NCBI GenBank assembly: GCA_016432725.1
Contig: JACJDG010000003.1
Span: 3,782,001-3,846,000 of the forward strand
DNA: 64,000 nt
Direction of reading: 5' to 3'
Origin: Streptomyces sp. DHE7-1
GTDB lineage: Bacteria > Actinomycetota > Actinomycetes > Streptomycetales > Streptomycetaceae
Below, piece after piece: positions 36,079-45,286 of the stretch (position 1 is its first letter; every line of letters begins with the position of its first letter). A program made the position numbers and the translations under genes. The notes beneath the pieces were generated by a model. It was given only the letters and a program-made list of their open reading frames with translations. It had not been told where the DNA came from and made no database searches.

Positions 36079-37010
36079 ATGCCAGCGAGCTATGCGTATC
36101 TCGGTCCCGAGGGCACCTTCACCGAAGTCGCCCTGCGCACGCTTCCGGAGGCGGCGACGCGGGAGCTGATGCCCTACGTGTCCGTGCAGTCCGCACTGGA
36201 CGCGGTGCGGGCCGGCGAGGCCGAGGCCGCGTTCGTGCCGATCGAGAACTCCGTCGAGGGCGGCATCACCACCACCCTGGACGAGCTGGTCGCGGGCGAA
36301 CCGCTGACGATCTACCGCGAGGTGCTGCTCTCGATCACCTTCGCGCTGCTGGTCCGGCCCGGCACCCGGCTGGCGGACATCAAGACGGTCTCCGCGCACC
36401 CGGCGGCCCAGCCGCAGGTCCGCAACTGGCTCAAGGCGAACCTGCCGGACGTCCACTGGGAGTCGGCCGCCTCCAACGCGGACGCCGCGCGGCTGGTCCA
36501 GGAGGGCCAGTACGACGCCGCGTTCGCTGGCGAGTTCGCCGCCGCCCGCTACGGCCTGGAGGCCCTGGAGACCGGCATCCACGACGCGGAGAACGCGCAG
36601 ACCCGCTTCGTGCTCGTCGGCCGCCCGGCCCGGCCCGCGGCACCGACCGGCGCCGACAAGACCTCTGTGGTGCTGTGGCAGCGGGACGACCACCCCGGCG
36701 CCCTGCGCGACCTGCTGGGGAGTTCGCCAGCCGGGGCATCAACCTCATGCTGCTGCAGTCCCGGCCGACCGGCGCCGGCATCGGCAACTACTGCTTCTGC
36801 ATCGACGCGGAGGGGCACATCTCCGACCGGCGGATGGCCGAGACGCTGATGGGGCTGAAGCGGATCTGCCTCCAGGTGCGGTTCCTCGGCTCCTATCCGC
36901 GCGCCGACATCCTTCCCGGCGAGGCCCGGGACACCCCGCCGGGCACTTCGGACAAGGAGTTCGTGGCGGCCGCCGACTGGGTGGCGCGCTGCCAGGACGG
37001 CCGGTTCTGA
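36079..37010 (+). CDS. pheA: Prephenate dehydratase (frameshifted)
   Basis: About 310 residues after adding one base to the G-run at 36717-36720. It converts prephenate to phenylpyruvate for phenylalanine synthesis. The catalytic domain opens with YAYLGPEGTFTEVAL and has VPIENSVEGGITTTLDEL and ETGIHDAENAQTRFVLVG. The C-terminal ACT domain (SRGINLMLLQSRPTGAGIGN) binds phenylalanine for feedback inhibition. There is no chorismate mutase domain, as usual in actinobacteria. The break falls within the ACT domain, so the uncorrected reading would lose feedback control. Confidence 0.92.
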
Positions 37011-37562
37011 GGCGGCCGTAGACTGCCACCGGTCAGTCCTACCTGCATATCTTCGTTATCCACAGAAGTTATCCACAGGTTCGCTTCTCGACCTGGGGAC
37101 AAGTCGACAAGGGTGAGCGATCCCGTCGACAAATCGCCCTGGAAGTCCCCCTTGCGGCCACCGTCCCGCACGTCACCCTTCGTCCACCCGTTTCCTTTGG
37201 TTCATCTTTTGGGGCGACCCCTTTCCACTCGAAAGTAGGTGTCACCCCTGCTTGAGGCGAGAATTCCTTCGTCCGGCCGAAACTTCCGGAGTGATCAATT
37301 CCGGAATCCACAGACTTTCCGCACAGCCTGTGGATAACTATCCCGAGGGCGTGGATCGCTGTGGACAACGACCCCTCCAAGTGCCGCCCTCCACAAGGAA
37401 ATCCGGTCAACCGGGAATCCGCCGACTGCCACGTTCCAGGGATTGAGACACCTTTTCTTGACAGCCTCCACCACTCTGCGCAATTGCCCTGAAACGGCAC
37501 GTAAGGCGCGAGTCGCAATAGTGAGTCGTGACCTGCGAGCTCGCACCGGTAGCCTTGCCCGC
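37011..37562. promoter_or_regulatory. pheA-serS intergenic region with DnaA boxes
   Basis: 552 bases without a gene. It holds DnaA-box-like nonamers: TTATCCACA at 37056 and 37069, TGTGGATAA at 37329, and TGTGGACAA, the complement of the Streptomyces-preferred TTGTCCACA, at 37360. Weaker forms lie near 37305 and 37387. The serS promoter must lie in the last ~150 bases. The region is AT-richer than its surroundings. Confidence 0.65.
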
Positions 37563-38839
37563 GTGATTGACCTTCGCCTGCTCCGTGAGGACCCCGACCG
37601 TGTGCGCGCGTCCCAGCGCGCCCGTGGAGAGGACGTCGCGCTCGTCGACTCCCTCCTGTCTGCCGACGAACGGCGCAGGTCCTCCGGCGTCCGCTTCGAC
37701 GAGCTGCGCGCCGAGCAGAAGTCGCTCGGCAAGCTGATCCCCAAGGCCACTCCGGAGGAGAAGGCCGAGCTGCTGGCGCGCGCCGAGCAGCTCAAGGCCG
37801 ATGTCAAGGCCGCCGACGCCGAGCGCGACGCGGCCGACACCGAGACCCAGCAGCTGCTGCAGCGGCTCGGCAACCTCGTCCATCCCGACGTGCCCGTCGG
37901 CGGCGAGGAGGACTTCGTCACGCTGGAGACGCACGGCACCATCCGCGACTTCGGTGCCGAGGGCTTCGAGCCCAAGGACCACCTGGAGCTCGGCCAGGTG
38001 CTCGGCGCGATCGACGTCGAGCGCGGCGCCAAGGTCTCCGGCTCCCGCTTCTACTTCCTCACCGGTGTCGGCGCCCTGCTGGAGCTGGCCCTGGTGAACG
38101 CGGCGATCGCGCAGGCCACCGCGGCCGGCTTCACCCCGATGCTGACCCCGGCGCTGGTGCGCCCGCAGTCCATGGCGGGCACCGGCTTCCTCGGCCAGGC
38201 GGCGCAGGACGTCTACCACCTCGACAAGGACGACCTGTACCTGGTCGGCACCTCCGAGGTTCCGCTGGCGGCCTACCACATGGACGAGATCATCGACGCC
38301 GACCGGCTGCCGCTGCGGTACGCGGGCTTCTCGCCCTGCTTCCGCCGCGAGGCCGGCTCGCACGGCAAGGACACGCGGGCATCTTCCGCGTGCACCAGTT
38401 CGACAAGGTCGAGATGTTCTCCTACGTGACTCCCGAGGACTCCCAGCAGGAGCACAAGCGCCTGCTGGAGTGGGAGAAGCAGTGGCTGACCTCGCTGGAG
38501 CTGCCCTTCCGCGTCATCGACGTCGCCTCCGCCGACCTCGGCTCCTCGGCCTCCCGTAAGTACGACTGCGAGGCGTGGATCCCGACCCAGGGCAAGTACC
38601 GCGAGCTGACCTCGACCTCTGACTGCACCGAGTTCCAGTCCCGCCGCCTGTCGATCCGCATGCGCGACGGCAAGCAGGTCCGCCCGCTGGCCACGCTCAA
38701 CGGCACCCTGTGCGCCGTACCGCGCACGATCGTGGCGATCCTCGAGAACCACCAGCAGGCCGACGGTTCCGTCCGGGTCCCCGAGGTGCTGCGCCCGTAC
38801 CTGGGCGGCCGGGAGGTCCTGGAGCCGGTCGCCAAGTGA
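37563..38839 (+). CDS. serS: Seryl-tRNA synthetase (frameshifted)
   Basis: About 425 residues after adding one base near 38378. It charges tRNA-Ser (two of which are encoded in this window). The N-terminal coiled-coil arm (DLRLLREDPDRVRAS to ~residue 110) grips the tRNA long arm. The class II core has motif 2 FRREAGSHGKDTR, continuing as GIFRVHQFDKVE in the other frame, and motif 3 STSDCTEFQSRRLSIR. GTG start at 37563. The gene is essential, so the break must be a sequencing error or a programmed event. The former is far more likely. Confidence 0.93.
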
Positions 38840-39639
38840 GCGCCGGATTCCCGTTCCGACTGATCGCGACCGACCTCGACGGAACGCTCCTGCGCTCCGA
38901 CGAGTCGATCTCGCGGCGCACCCGTGACGCGCTCGCCGCGGCCACCGCGGCGGGCGCGGCCCACATCGTCGTCACCGGCCGCGCGGTCCCCTGGACCCGC
39001 CACATCCTGGACGACCTCGGCTACGACGGCCTCGCCGTCTGCGGCCAGGGCGCCCAGGTGTACGACGCCGGCGCGCACCGCCTGCTGACCTCGGTCACCC
39101 TGGACCGGCAGCTCGCGGGCGTGGCGCTGGCGAAGCTCGAGGCGGAGGTGGGCCCGCTGTACCTGGCGGCGAGCCGGGACGGCCTGGAGGGCGAGGTGCT
39201 GGTGGGCCCGGGTTACGCGGTCACGGGCAACCTCCCCGCCACCCCGTTCACGGACGCGGCCGACCTGTGGTCCGCCCCGCTGAACAAGGTCTACATACAG
39301 CATCCGACGCTCGGCGACGACGAGCTGGCGGACGTCGCCCGGCGCGTGGCCGGCGGTTTCGTCACGGTGGCCATGGCGGGCGCGGGCATCGTGGAGCTGC
39401 TGCCGCTCGGCCTGTCCAAGGCCACCGGCCTCTCCCTGGCCGCCCGCCGGCTGGGCCTGAAGGCCGCCGACACGATCGCCTTCGGCGACATGCCCAACGA
39501 CATCCCGATGTTCGCCTGGGCCGCCCACTCCGTGGCCATGGCCAACGCCCACGAGGAGCTCAGGGCAGTGGCCGACGAGGTCACCACCTCCAACGAGGAG
39601 GACGGCATCGCAGCGGTCCTGGAGCGCCTGCTCCCATAG
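38836..39639 (+). CDS. HAD-superfamily (Cof-type) phosphatase
   Basis: 267 residues. Motif I DLDGTLLRSDE with the nucleophile Asp, motif II HIVVTGRAVPW, a conserved Lys in PLGLSKATG and motif IV FGDMPNDIPMF. The large C2B cap between motifs II and III marks the Cof family, which dephosphorylates sugar phosphates or cofactors. The GTG overlaps the serS stop by four bases, so the two genes are coupled. A paralogue lies at 49837-50706. Confidence 0.88.
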   Translation: MSAGFPFRLIATDLDGTLLRSDESISRRTRDALAAATAAGAAHIVVTGRAVPWTRHILDDLGYDGLAVCGQGAQVYDAGAHRLLTSVTLDRQLAGVALAKLEAEVGPLYLAASRDGLEGEVLVGPGYAVTGNLPATPFTDAADLWSAPLNKVYIQHPTLGDDELADVARRVAGGFVTVAMAGAGIVELLPLGLSKATGLSLAARRLGLKAADTIAFGDMPNDIPMFAWAAHSVAMANAHEELRAVADEVTTSNEEDGIAAVLERLLP

Positions 39640-39723
39640 CCCACCGCTCCCCGCGCCCCGCCCAGGGGCGCGGGGTCCGCGCGCCCAGCCACAACACCAC
39701 AAAACCCCCGGCCGCCCAACAAT

Positions 39724-39951
39724 CCCCGGCCAACCACCCCAGGGGCGCGGGGAACTGCGCGACCAGCCACCACACCGCCGCACCCAACCACGCCGCTCAG
39801 ACCCCACGACGCACCCCTCAACAAATCCCCCGGCCACCCCACAAACCCCGGCCAACCACCCCAGGGGCGCGGGGAACTGCGCGACCAGCCACCACACCGC
39901 CGCACCCAACCACGGCCCCCAGACTCCACACCGCACCCCTCAGCAGACCCG
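39724..39951. repeat. Tandem 122-bp repeat containing the common Streptomyces intergenic repeat
   Basis: Two units (39724-39845 and 39846-39951) share an identical 69-base start that includes AGGGGCGCGGGGAACTGCGC. A shorter, diverged piece precedes them near 39660-39723. From memory, this word is scattered in intergenic regions of many Streptomyces genomes. The rest of the 39640-40013 gap holds no gene. Confidence 0.85.
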
Positions 39952-40013
39952 CGCCCACTCAATCCAGTCACCGCAGACCGAGAACCCACCCAAGTCCCAG
40001 TGACAACGTCTCG

Positions 40014-40100
<87 letters not shown>

Positions 40101-40362
40101 GGGTGGGCGGCCCACGCGAGAGCGACATCGCGTGCTCGAAGCGGCCGCCCCGGGCAGCCCCCATGAGCTCTACGGAGCTGTGACGATCACTCCGGAGCCC
40201 GCCTCGGGCTGCCCTGACGGGAGCTGGGCGTACTGTCGTGCATGGACATCGCCCGGCTCCTCTCCCGGTCCGTGACGCCGGGACCGTCCCGGCGGGTGGG
40301 GCACAACCACTCTGCCCCGCACGGGACTTGGGCGCCACCGAATAACCGGGGCCGCGTCCGTC

Positions 40363-40605
40363 CTAACGGCGCCGCCACCTGCGTCTGCGCGCCTTGCCGA
40401 AGAACCACCCCGCGGGCGGCTCGTCCGACCGCCAGGGCTGCGGCTCGGGCGACTCGGCGCGCCAGCGGGCGGCGAGCATCCGGGCCCGCGCGGACGGCTC
40501 GGAGGTCTCCGCGGCCCGTACGAACGCCTCGTCCAGGACGGTCTCGTCCCAGTCGTCGCCCCCGGCCCGCCCGGCTCCGCCGTGCTCCGGTGTCCGCTCA
40601 GCCAT
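40363..40605 (-). CDS. Small conserved hypothetical protein
   Basis: 80 residues from the ATG at 40605. A Gly/Asp-rich start leads to a predicted helix (WDETVLDEAFVRAAETSEPS, then RARMLAARWRAE), a Pro/Trp segment (PQPWRSDEPPAGWFFG) and a strongly basic end KARRRRWRRR. The basic tail may bind nucleic acid or ribosome. It lies 89 bases after the last ABC gene and is likely part of the same transcript. I recognise no family. Confidence 0.6.
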   Translation of the reverse strand: MAERTPEHGGAGRAGGDDWDETVLDEAFVRAAETSEPSARARMLAARWRAESPEPQPWRSDEPPAGWFFGKARRRRWRRR

Positions 40606-40694
40606 CCGCGGCCTCCCAGCCGTACATCCGCTCCGTCCAGTGTGCCCGCGCGCAGGTGAAGGCCCCGTCAAGGACGACCGGGGCCCCCAGGGAC

Positions 40695-41414
40695 CTACTC
40701 CTCGCCCGCCAGCTTCAGTGCCCGCAGCTTCTGGCCGGCGTACCAGGTGGCCAGGACGGTGACCACGACGAGCAGCACCGTGGCCGTCGTCAGGCCGACG
40801 TCGGAGGTGACCAGGTCGCCGCCGGCGAGCTTCTGGGCGACGGCGAGCGACCACTGCTGGACGCTCAACGTGCGCGCGCCCGGCACCAGGGAGCCGAACA
40901 GGGCCTCCCAGACGAGCGCGTAGACGAGCCCGAGGACCACGGCGTGCCGGGACACCGTGCCCAGCAGCAGGAACAGCGCCGAGTAGGCGATGGAGGAGAC
41001 CAGCGCGGCCACCGTGTAGGCGACGGCGATCTGCTGTCCGTTGCCGTTCAGGATCAGGCCCGCGAGCATCGTGGGCACGGCGGAGAACACCATGGTCACC
41101 GCGATGGCGACGATCAGCTTGGTCATGATGATCGTCGGCCGCTTCAGCGGCTTGGACAGCAGGTACACCACGGAGCCGTCGTCGATCTCCGGGCCGATCG
41201 CGCCCGTGCCGGCGATGACTCCGATGATCGGCACCATGGTGGCGAGCGCGAAGCCGCCGAGGACGTCGGCGGCCGTCTGGTCGTCGGCGCCGGTCAGGGC
41301 ACGGACCGCCACGGAGATCACGAGCAGCAGCAGCGGCAGCGCGCCGAGGATGAGGGCCCGGCGGCGGCCGAGCAGGGCCCGGTAGGTGAGCCGGGCGACG
41401 GTGGGGTCGTACAT
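40695..41414 (-). CDS. ABC-2 type transporter permease
   Basis: 239 residues with six membrane helices (LILGALPLLLLVISVAV, GFALATMVPIIGVIAGTGAI, LIVAIAVTMVFSAVPTMLAG, YTVAALVSSIAYSALFLLLG, AVVLGLVYALVWEALFG and TATVLLVVVTVLATWYAG). The loop IGPEIDDGSVVYLLSKPLKR is typical of ABC-2 permeases. It is the last transporter gene, nine bases after its ATPase. The substrate is unknown. Confidence 0.85.
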   Translation of the reverse strand: MYDPTVARLTYRALLGRRRALILGALPLLLLVISVAVRALTGADDQTAADVLGGFALATMVPIIGVIAGTGAIGPEIDDGSVVYLLSKPLKRPTIIMTKLIVAIAVTMVFSAVPTMLAGLILNGNGQQIAVAYTVAALVSSIAYSALFLLLGTVSRHAVVLGLVYALVWEALFGSLVPGARTLSVQQWSLAVAQKLAGGDLVTSDVGLTTATVLLVVVTVLATWYAGQKLRALKLAGEE

Positions 41415-41423
41415 CAGGGCCTC

Positions 41424-42335
41424 CTACGCCGCGACCAGGTACGAGAAGACGGACTCGAGGGACTCGTCGGACGGCGAGACCGTGAGCAGCCGGATGCCGT
41501 GGTCCCGGGCGACCTTCGGCAGCAGTGCGGTGAAGCGGCCGAAGTCGACGGTCTGGATGCGCAGCGCGCCCTCGGCGACGTCGACCTCGATGCCGGACGT
41601 CGACGGGTCGGCGATCAGCGCGGCCGCGAGGGCGCGGTCGTCACTGGAGCGGACCAGGTAGCGGTGCGGCCGGTCGGTCATCAGGCGGCGGATCCTGCGG
41701 AAGTCGCCGCTGGCGGCGTGCCGCCCGGCGACGACGACCTCGATGTGCCGGGCGAGCTGCTCGACCTCCTCGAGGATGTGCGAGGAGAACAGCACCGTGC
41801 GGCCCTCGTCGCCCATCCGCCGCAGCAGGTCCATGAGCTGCATGCGCTGGCGCGGGTCCATGCCGTTGAACGGCTCGTCGAGCAGCAGCAGGGAGGGGTC
41901 GTGGACCAGCGCGGAGGCCATCTTCACCCGCTGGCGCATGCCCTTGGAGTACGTGGAGATCTTCCGGTCCTGCGCGTACTCCATCTCGACCGTGGCGAGC
42001 GCCCGCTGGGCGGCCTTCGCGCCGAGTCCGTGCAGCTCGGCGTTGGCGACGACGAACTCGCGGCCGGTGAGGAAGTCGTACATCGCCTCCCGCTCGGGGA
42101 CGATGCCGATGTGCTTGTAGATGGCCTCGTTGCGCCACACCGGCTGCCCGTCGAGGGTGACCGAGCCGGTGGAGGGGGCGAGGAAGCCGCCCATCATGTT
42201 GATGAGGGTGGACTTCCCGGCGCCGTTCGGGCCGAGCAGGCCGGTGACGCCGGGGCCGATGGTCATGGTGATGTCGTTGACGGCGACCACGTTGCCGAAC
42301 CAGCGGGAGACGTGGTCGATGCTGAGGGTCGTCAC
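41424..42335 (-). CDS. ABC transporter ATP-binding protein
   Basis: 303 residues. Walker A GPNGAGKST, signature STYSKGMRQRVKMAS, Walker B LLLLDEPFNGMD and the H-loop FSSHILEE. The C-terminal ~80 residues (after GRHAASGDFRRIRR) form an extra domain common in ABC-2 exporter ATPases. The GTG at 42335 overlaps the upstream permease stop by four bases. It works with the permease at 40695 and probably also with that at 42332. Confidence 0.9.
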   Translation of the reverse strand: MTTLSIDHVSRWFGNVVAVNDITMTIGPGVTGLLGPNGAGKSTLINMMGGFLAPSTGSVTLDGQPVWRNEAIYKHIGIVPEREAMYDFLTGREFVVANAELHGLGAKAAQRALATVEMEYAQDRKISTYSKGMRQRVKMASALVHDPSLLLLDEPFNGMDPRQRMQLMDLLRRMGDEGRTVLFSSHILEEVEQLARHIEVVVAGRHAASGDFRRIRRLMTDRPHRYLVRSSDDRALAAALIADPSTSGIEVDVAEGALRIQTVDFGRFTALLPKVARDHGIRLLTVSPSDESLESVFSYLVAA

Positions 42336-43249
42336 AGCCCCACCTTCTTGTAGCGGCGGATCAGGAGGGCGTAGCACGCGGCGATCAGCCCGAGCACGAC
42401 CAGGACGTACACCACGCCCTCGCCGCTGGACGGGCCGGTGCCGCCGGGGAAGCCGGAGCTGCCGCCGAGGAACGCGGACTGGACGCCGTCGACCAGGGTG
42501 ACCGGCGAGAACAGGCCGATCCACGGCACGGCACCGGTGCTGCCCTGCACGTCGGCGATGGCCTGGAGCGTGGAGACGGCTCCGTAGGAGATGGTCAGCA
42601 CGGCGATCACGGCGGCGATGCCGAAGCCGCGGCGCGGGGTGACGGCGGCGATGACCAGGCCGATCCCGGCGAACAGCAGCGAGAGCAGGGCCACGGAGAC
42701 CAGCCCCTGGGCGAACTCCTCGGTCTGGTGCGCGAAGCCCATCTTGGCCAGCAGCGCGCCCGCGTACATCACCAGCAGGGGAGCGCCGGTGAGGACGAAC
42801 AGGGCCGAGGCGAGCGCGGCGAACTTCGCCCGCACGTAGTCGGCGGTCTCGATGGGCCGTGAGAAGTACAGCGGCACGGTCTTGAAGCGCAGGTCGCGGG
42901 AGACGGACTGCGGCGCCTGCGAGGCGACGTACAGGCTGATCACCGCCTGCATGACGATCGCCCAGCGGGTGTAGGCGTGGGCGAGCGGCAGTTCGTGCGC
43001 CTTGGTGGCCACCGCGACGGCCACCATGATGGCCGCGGGCACGCACATCACCACGAACAGCAGCATCGGCAGCACCTTGGACTTCACCGAGCGGCCGAGG
43101 CCGTAGGCGCCGCGCAGGGACTGCGAGTACAGCGAACGGCGGGCGTAGCCGCGGCCCAGGCGGGGGCCGTCGTAGCCGCGGTAGCCGATGTCGTGGATAC
43201 GGGACTGGTCGCCGCCGGCGGTCACCGGCGGGGGCTGCTCAACCGCCAT
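42332..43249 (-). CDS. ABC-2 type transporter permease
   Basis: 305 residues. A polar N-terminus (~45 residues with DIGYRGYDGPRLGRGY) precedes six or seven helices, among them VLPMLLFVVMCVPAAIMVAV, WAIVMQAVISLYVASQ, ALASALFVLTGAPLLVMYA, LVSVALLSLLFAGIGLVI and VYVLVVLGLIAACYALLI. It ends in RRYKKVGL. Overlaps: 11 bases with the ATPase upstream and four with the ATPase downstream, so the four genes are one operon. Confidence 0.85.
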   Translation of the reverse strand: MAVEQPPPVTAGGDQSRIHDIGYRGYDGPRLGRGYARRSLYSQSLRGAYGLGRSVKSKVLPMLLFVVMCVPAAIMVAVAVATKAHELPLAHAYTRWAIVMQAVISLYVASQAPQSVSRDLRFKTVPLYFSRPIETADYVRAKFAALASALFVLTGAPLLVMYAGALLAKMGFAHQTEEFAQGLVSVALLSLLFAGIGLVIAAVTPRRGFGIAAVIAVLTISYGAVSTLQAIADVQGSTGAVPWIGLFSPVTLVDGVQSAFLGGSSGFPGGTGPSSGEGVVYVLVVLGLIAACYALLIRRYKKVGL

Positions 43250-44210
43250 GGCCGACGGCCTCCTTCCGCTGCTCGTCGCTGCTGGTGAACACCTCGGAGA
43301 TGTGGTGCCGGCGCTGCTCCATGCGCACCAGCCCCAGACCGAGGTCGGCGACGACGTCGCGGACCAGGTCGTACGTCTCCTCGCCCGGGGCGGTCAGCAG
43401 CAGGATGTGTCCGGCGCCCGGCAGGCCGCCGCCGTCGTCGTGGGTGTCCACTCCGCGCGCGCGGAGCGCCTCGCGGACCGCGCGGGTGCCGTCCGGATGG
43501 CTGTCGCTGTCGGTGACCTCGATCGCGAGGGTGGTCGTGGTCTGGGTGAAGTCGGTGGTGGAGCTGGCGCGCAGCAGCTTGCCGCCGTCGATGACGACGA
43601 CGTGGTCGCAGGTGCGTTCCAGCTCGCCCAGCAGGTGCGAGGTGACCAGGACCGAGATGCCGAAGTCGGTGTGGATGCGGCGGATCAGGCCGAGCATCTC
43701 GTCCCGGCCGACCGGGTCGAGGCCGTTGGTCGGCTCGTCCAGGAACACCAGCCGGGGGTCGTGCACCAGGGCCTGGGCCAGCTTCACCCGCTGCTTCATG
43801 CCGGTGGAGTAGCCGCCGATGGGGCGGTAGCGCTCCTCGTACAGGCCGACGTGGCGCAGCGTGTCCGCGGTGCGCTCGCGCGCGGCGGTGGGCGGCAGCC
43901 CGGACATGCGCGCCATGTGCACGACGAACTCGGTGGCCGAGACGTCGGGCGGCAGGCAGTCGTGCTCCGGCATGTAGCCCACCCGCTCGCGGATGGCGGC
44001 GCCCTCGGTCGCCACGTCCAGGCCGAGCACGGCGGCGCGGCCCTCCGTGGCGGGGGACAGACCCAGGAGGATCTTGATCAGGGTGGACTTGCCGGCGCCG
44101 TTGGCTCCGACGAGTCCGGTCACACCGGGTCCGATGTCCATGGACAGCCGGTCGAGCGCGGTCACCCGGGGGAACCGCTTGCTCAGGCTTTCGGTCGCGA
44201 TCACAGTCAC
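43239..44210 (-). CDS. ABC transporter ATP-binding protein, first gene of the operon
   Basis: 323 residues from the GTG at 44210. Walker A GANGAGKSTLIK, signature GGYSTGMKQRVKLAQ, Walker B LVFLDEPTNGLD and H-loop VTSHLLGE. A C-terminal accessory region of ~100 residues ends in SSDEQRKEAVGHGG. It leads the order ATPase-permease-ATPase-permease, a doubled exporter as found for lantibiotic or Cu-oxidase-linked systems, but the cargo is not known. The promoter lies in the 233-base divergent gap to 44444. Confidence 0.9.
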   Translation of the reverse strand: MTVIATESLSKRFPRVTALDRLSMDIGPGVTGLVGANGAGKSTLIKILLGLSPATEGRAAVLGLDVATEGAAIRERVGYMPEHDCLPPDVSATEFVVHMARMSGLPPTAARERTADTLRHVGLYEERYRPIGGYSTGMKQRVKLAQALVHDPRLVFLDEPTNGLDPVGRDEMLGLIRRIHTDFGISVLVTSHLLGELERTCDHVVVIDGGKLLRASSTTDFTQTTTTLAIEVTDSDSHPDGTRAVREALRARGVDTHDDGGGLPGAGHILLLTAPGEETYDLVRDVVADLGLGLVRMEQRRHHISEVFTSSDEQRKEAVGHGG

Positions 44211-44443
44211 GCTTCGAAGGTAGTGACGCCGGACACCCCGGTCGTCAGACCTCAGAGCCGTCTTCACGTCAGACTCGAGTAGGACGGGACCCTGAGCGAT
44301 CCCCTGCTCCGGACCTACCCGGCGGCGGCTCGCCCGCCGTCGTCCACAGCTCCTGATCCACGCTATTGACGCCGCCTCTAACAACTGTCACATTCACCAG
44401 TGTCAAGTTACGGACGCGTACCGCAGTCGACGGACGGGGCGGC

Positions 44444-45286
44444 ATGGCAACGGTGGTGAGCAGCGAACTCTTCGCGGAGCTGCGGGGGTTCAGGCGGGTG
44501 CAGCGCCTCGCCTACGAGTGCGCGGAGGCGGTCGCGGCGCGTCTGGAGCCGGGCGTCACCGAGCGCGAGGCGGCCCGGATGCAGCGCGAATGGCTGCGTG
44601 AGCGCGGGGTGCGGGACTGGTTCCACCTGCCCTTCGCCTGGTTCGGCGACCGCACCGCGTTCGTGGACTTCCGCGTGCCGCTGCAGTTCTTCCCGACCGG
44701 CCGCCGGCTGGAACCCGGGATGCCGTTCATCCTGGACATGGCCCCGGTCTTCGAGGGATGCACCGCCGACATCGGATACTCGGGCTCGCTCGGCGTCAAT
44801 CCGGTGCAGGACCGGCTGATGGCGGATCTGGAGGCGCACCGCGAGCTGATCCTGCGGGAGGTGCGCGAGCGGCGACCGCTGCGCGAGATCTACCAGGACG
44901 TGGACCGGCTCATGGTCCGGCAGGGCTACGCCAACCGGCACCGCGCGTATCCCTTCGGGGTGATCGCCCACAAGGTGGACCGGGTGAAGGCCCGCCGCTT
45001 CTCCCCGTACCTGTTCGGGTTCGGCACGCAGTCCCTCAAGGGGCTCGCCGCCGACGCCCTGCACGGCCACCGCGAGGGCTGGTCGCCCCTGTGGTCGCCG
45101 TACCGCTTCTCCGACCACCCGCCGCAGCCGGGCCTGTGGGCGGTCGAACCTCACCTCGGATTCCGGGGCACGGGCGCGAAGTTCGAGGAGATCCTGGTGG
45201 TCACCGACTCCCGGGACCCCGAGGAGAGCGCCTTCTGGCTGGACGACGATCTGCCGCACGTGCGGCGCTGGGCGGAGGCGAAATGA
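44444..45286 (+). CDS. M24-family metallopeptidase (creatinase/aminopeptidase P fold)
   Basis: 280 residues, a bare pita-bread domain. Candidate metal ligands are all visible: Asp in FILDMAPV, Asp in CTADIGYS, His in FGVIAHKVDR, Glu in WAVEPHLGF and Glu in KFEEILVVTD. The HRAYPFGVIAHKVD spacing differs from aminopeptidase P, so the substrate may not be a prolyl peptide. The ATG at 44444 is preferred to an upstream in-frame start because of position. It overlaps the next gene (ATGA), so both proteins are made in a coupled way and probably act in one pathway. Confidence 0.82.
   Translation: MATVVSSELFAELRGFRRVQRLAYECAEAVAARLEPGVTEREAARMQREWLRERGVRDWFHLPFAWFGDRTAFVDFRVPLQFFPTGRRLEPGMPFILDMAPVFEGCTADIGYSGSLGVNPVQDRLMADLEAHRELILREVRERRPLREIYQDVDRLMVRQGYANRHRAYPFGVIAHKVDRVKARRFSPYLFGFGTQSLKGLAADALHGHREGWSPLWSPYRFSDHPPQPGLWAVEPHLGFRGTGAKFEEILVVTDSRDPEESAFWLDDDLPHVRRWAEAK

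Noticed and set aside
37563..38839. serS as a pseudogene
   Set aside because: One lost base in an otherwise perfect essential gene; no second serS is seen here, and the same kind of error recurs across the window.
39640..40013. The tandem repeats as a CRISPR array
   Set aside because: Only two long units of 122 bases with no short regular repeats or unique spacers, and no cas genes in the window.
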